Assembly: GCA_002414665.1 (NCBI GenBank)
Contig: DIAF01000038.1
Span: 92,492-156,491, forward strand
Direction: 5' to 3'
DNA length: 64,000 nt
DNA from: Halieaceae bacterium UBA5085
GTDB lineage: Bacteria; Pseudomonadota; Gammaproteobacteria; Pseudomonadales; Halieaceae
The position numbers were made by a program, and so were the translations under genes. The notes under the pieces are model-generated. The model searched no databases, was not told the origin of the DNA, and saw only the letters and a program-made list of their open reading frames with translations. Of this stretch, positions 61,780 through 64,000 are shown piece by piece (within the stretch, counting starts at the first letter, position 1; each line of letters starts with the position of its first letter).

Positions 61780-62637
61780 CTACAGCCAGCGCCACCCGTA
61801 GCGATGGAAGAAGCGCAGGCCGGAGCGCAGGAAGCAGGCGAGATGCCGGAGGCCCTTGCGCGCACTGTCGCCACCATAGTGACGCACGCGCATGGCGGGC
61901 AGGTAATGCAACTCACCCAGGGGGGCCAGCCTCAAAGACAGATCAAAATCCTCGAAATAGAGAAAGAACGCCGGATCAAAACCACCGATCTGGCGCAGCG
62001 CGCCGCTGCGCACGAGCATGAAACAGCCGCTGGCCAACGGTACCGGCGCCGGCCGGCCTGCGGCGTGGACATCGTGCATGGCGTAGCGGGCGAGGCGCGG
62101 GGCAAAGCGGGCCTGCAGCCAGTTGGGCGCGAACGCCCGCAGTGCGAGGACCAGCACGGAGGGCATGCGCTTGCTCAAATAGGCCGGGCGTCCATCCGCC
62201 AACACGCCATCAGGGCAAACCAGCGCGACACCCGGATGTTCGCGCAGGTATCCGACACCCGCCAGCAGCGAAGTCGGGTCGGAGACAATATCCGGGTTCA
62301 GAATCAGGTGATAATCCGACTCGCAGGTCTCCAGGGCGCTGTTGTGCCCTGCCCCGTAACCGGAGTTGCTCGTGGCTGCCAGCACCCGATACTCCACCGC
62401 CGCGTCCGTCGACGACACTCGATCAATGACCGCCAGCACGTCACGGTGATAGTCGGGACACAACGAATTGTCGACCACAACCACCGCGACCCTCGACACC
62501 GCCCCTGCGCTGCGCGCTGCGTGCACAGAGGCCTGCAGCGTCTCCAGGGTTTCCTGCAGACGCTGCAGGTTGCTGTGATAGACAACCACAGAAACACACA
62601 GCGACGAGGCAGAGGGCAGCGAAACCATGCCCGGCAT
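61780..62637 (-). CDS. Family 2 glycosyltransferase
   Basis: The 285-residue protein is a GT-A fold glycosyltransferase, with VSVVVYHSN at the start, VVVVDNSLC, a GYGAGHNSAL segment and a DXD-like LILNPDIV motif, as in rhamnosyltransferase-like enzymes. FDPAFFLYFEDFDLSLRL is a family mark. No polysaccharide cluster surrounds it. Start taken at MPGMVSL; nearby TTG and later ATG starts are possible. Confidence 0.88.
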   Translation of the reverse strand: MPGMVSLPSASSLCVSVVVYHSNLQRLQETLETLQASVHAARSAGAVSRVAVVVVDNSLCPDYHRDVLAVIDRVSSTDAAVEYRVLAATSNSGYGAGHNSALETCESDYHLILNPDIVSDPTSLLAGVGYLREHPGVALVCPDGVLADGRPAYLSKRMPSVLVLALRAFAPNWLQARFAPRLARYAMHDVHAAGRPAPVPLASGCFMLVRSGALRQIGGFDPAFFLYFEDFDLSLRLAPLGELHYLPAMRVRHYGGDSARKGLRHLACFLRSGLRFFHRYGWRWL

Positions 62638-62714
62638 GGTAGCAGCAGCGGCCACCGACAACCTAGTACAACACTGCTACCATGCACCCCAGTCCGCTGT
62701 AAGAGTAAGGCCCC

Positions 62715-63938
62715 ATGACGTCGACGACACGCCGCTTCCGCTTTGGCCCCGGGCTCCTGGTGACCGCGGCATTTATCGGCCCGGGCACCATCACCACAGC
62801 GAGTTCCGCAGGTGCCCATTTCGGCTTCGCCCTGCTCTGGGCACTGCTGTTCTCGATCATCGCCACCTATGTCCTGCAGGAAATGAGCGCTCGCCTGGGG
62901 CTGGCTACGCGGGCGGGGCTCGCAGAGGCGATGCGAGCCCACTTCAGCAGCCCCGTCCTGGGGAAAATGGCGGTGGTGCTGGTGGTAATTGCCATCGGCG
63001 TCGGCAATGCCGCCTATGAGGCGGGCAATATCGCTGGCGCATCGCTGGCCCTGAGTACCGTATCTGGCATCGGCACGGCTTTCTGGTCGATCATCATCGG
63101 TCTCGGTGCGGCATTGCTACTGGCCAGCGGTCGCTATGCCGTTCTGGAAGCGGTGTTGATAATGCTCGTGCTGGTCATGAGTGTGGTGTTTGTCCTGGCG
63201 GCCATCGTCATCGGCCCGTCCCCGGGCGATCTGCTACGCGGACTTTTGCGGCCCACATTACCCGAGGGCTCGGTCATGGTCGCCATCGCGCTGATTGGCA
63301 CAACTGTCGTCCCCTACAACCTCTTTCTCCATGCCAATGCCGTGCGCGAGAAGTGGCCGGCCAACCTGCCCCTGAAGCAGGCCATCCACGAGTCGCGCCT
63401 GGACAGCGGGCTCTCGATTGGCCTCGGCGGACTGATCACGCTCGCAATCATGAGTACCGCTGCAACGGCATTCTTTGGTACGGACGTCGCGTTCGATGGC
63501 AACTCTCTGGCACTGCAACTGGAACCGCTGCTGGGACCCGCCGCGCACAGTATTTTCGCTGCGGGCCTGTTTGCGGGGGGGTTGACCAGCGCAATTACCG
63601 CGCCGCTGGCCGCATCCTATGCGGTCTGTGGCGCCCTGGGCTGGTCCTCCCGGATGAGCGCACCCGGGTTTCGCCTGGTCTGGATCGGTGTTCTGGTCAC
63701 TGGCACGCTGTTCGCGGCACTGGGCACACGGCCGCTGAGCGCTATCCTTCTCGCGCAAATGGCCAACGGCCTGCTGCTGCCTGTGGTGGCGGTCTTTCTG
63801 CTGATGGTCATGAACAGCCGGGCGCTGCTGGGCGCGCAGGCAAACCGATGGCCTGCCAACCTGCTTGGAGGCGTGGTGGTTGCGGTGGCGGTTGGCCTCG
63901 GAGGCCTGAAAATCCTGGATGTCGCCGGCTGGCTATAG
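62715..63938 (+). CDS. NRAMP-family transporter with altered metal-site residues
   Basis: The 407-residue protein has about 11 helices of the NRAMP fold. In helix 1 the DPGN metal motif reads GPGT (residues 22-25), so the metal-binding aspartate is missing. In helix 6 the MPH motif reads VPYN (residues 199-202), so methionine and histidine are also changed. These residues bind Mn2+ or Fe2+ in MntH, so transport of those ions is doubtful. An AAGG lies ahead of the ATG. It is divergent from the glycosyltransferase. Confidence 0.88.
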   Translation: MTSTTRRFRFGPGLLVTAAFIGPGTITTASSAGAHFGFALLWALLFSIIATYVLQEMSARLGLATRAGLAEAMRAHFSSPVLGKMAVVLVVIAIGVGNAAYEAGNIAGASLALSTVSGIGTAFWSIIIGLGAALLLASGRYAVLEAVLIMLVLVMSVVFVLAAIVIGPSPGDLLRGLLRPTLPEGSVMVAIALIGTTVVPYNLFLHANAVREKWPANLPLKQAIHESRLDSGLSIGLGGLITLAIMSTAATAFFGTDVAFDGNSLALQLEPLLGPAAHSIFAAGLFAGGLTSAITAPLAASYAVCGALGWSSRMSAPGFRLVWIGVLVTGTLFAALGTRPLSAILLAQMANGLLLPVVAVFLLMVMNSRALLGAQANRWPANLLGGVVVAVAVGLGGLKILDVAGWL

Positions 63939-63940
63939 CG

Positions 63941-63959
63941 GCCCGCGCGGCTCGCGGGC
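63941..63959 (+). terminator. Hairpin after the NRAMP-family gene
   Basis: GCCCGCG and CGCGGGC are perfect 7-base arms around CGGCT, 2 bases after the transporter stop. No T-run follows, so termination is uncertain. The final 40 bases after it show no supportable gene. Confidence 0.35.
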
Positions 63960-64000
63960 ACCGCCGCTCAGCGGCAGTGATCAGGCCGACCGTCGCCAGA

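Noticed and set aside
61705..62718. Plus-strand open frame of 337 codons opposite the glycosyltransferase
   Set aside because: Antisense shadow with Gln/His/Arg-rich composition.
1..64000. CRISPR arrays, insertion sequences, tRNA or rRNA genes
   Set aside because: Reading both strands of the intergenic gaps, I saw no direct-repeat array, transposase, terminal repeats or tRNA-like cloverleaf.
63960..64000. Possible end of a minus-strand gene at the right edge (10 codons then TGA)
   Set aside because: Too short to support a gene call.

Overview
The window is a GC-rich (well over 60% in genes, by eye), densely coded stretch of a gammaproteobacterial chromosome. The complete gspCDEFGHIJKLMN operon, the rnfABCDGE operon and the block hda / AI-2E permease / DUF2066 / purM-purN / DUF3108 / dcd / mrp / metG / rnf are orders I associate with Pseudomonadales and Cellvibrionales-type marine bacteria. 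Aerobic amino-acid and possible steroid catabolism genes would suit a Halieaceae-like organism, but that placement is inference. I found no rRNA, tRNA, insertion sequence, phage gene or CRISPR array, and no gene-free stretch above about 210 bases.

Left part (1-13 kb): the 3' end of an acyl-CoA dehydrogenase gene and a ketosteroid isomerase; an RND efflux operon (regulator, pump, adaptor) whose ArsR-family regulator has the cysteine pair of persulfide sensors; a class II aldolase-like protein; a membrane-anchored tyrosine-phosphatase-like protein followed at once by a cardiolipin synthase; two Na+-coupled amino-acid transporters; and a long Xaa-Pro aminopeptidase. From 13.7 to 25.4 kb one leftward operon encodes a type II secretion system (C to N), with a 59-residue rubredoxin and the aminopeptidase at its end. 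Several starts there are non-ATG (TTG for gspC and gspJ, GTG for gspL), chosen from ribosome binding sites and neighbour junctions.

Middle (25.5-45 kb): cysK; an acetyltransferase/quinone reductase pair; a DEAD-box helicase preceded by a strong leader hairpin; oligopeptidase A; a pterin-synthase-like protein, short-chain reductase and VUT transporter group; a compact phosphorelay operon (OmpR-type regulator, HPt protein, PAS-GAF hybrid kinase); and an amino-acid catabolic block with a Leu/Phe-type dehydrogenase, a fused indolepyruvate:ferredoxin oxidoreductase, an Lrp regulator, and an aminotransferase overlapping an omega-amidase.

Right part (45-64 kb): an OmpA-like protein, DnaA inactivator Hda, an AI-2E family permease, purM-purN, DUF proteins, dCTP deaminase, Mrp, a short methionyl-tRNA synthetase, the six-gene Rnf ion-pumping complex (an acceptor or donor of ferredoxin electrons that the oxidoreductase at 38.8-42.3 kb could supply), a holD-like/rimI pair, a glycosyltransferase, and an atypical NRAMP-family transporter. 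I see no wholly novel defence or mobile system. The most interesting items are the persulfide-sensor-like regulator on an RND pump, the phosphatase/cardiolipin synthase pair, the cysteine-less pterin-synthase locus, the three-gene phosphorelay with a possible small membrane protein target, and the NRAMP homologue with altered metal-site residues.
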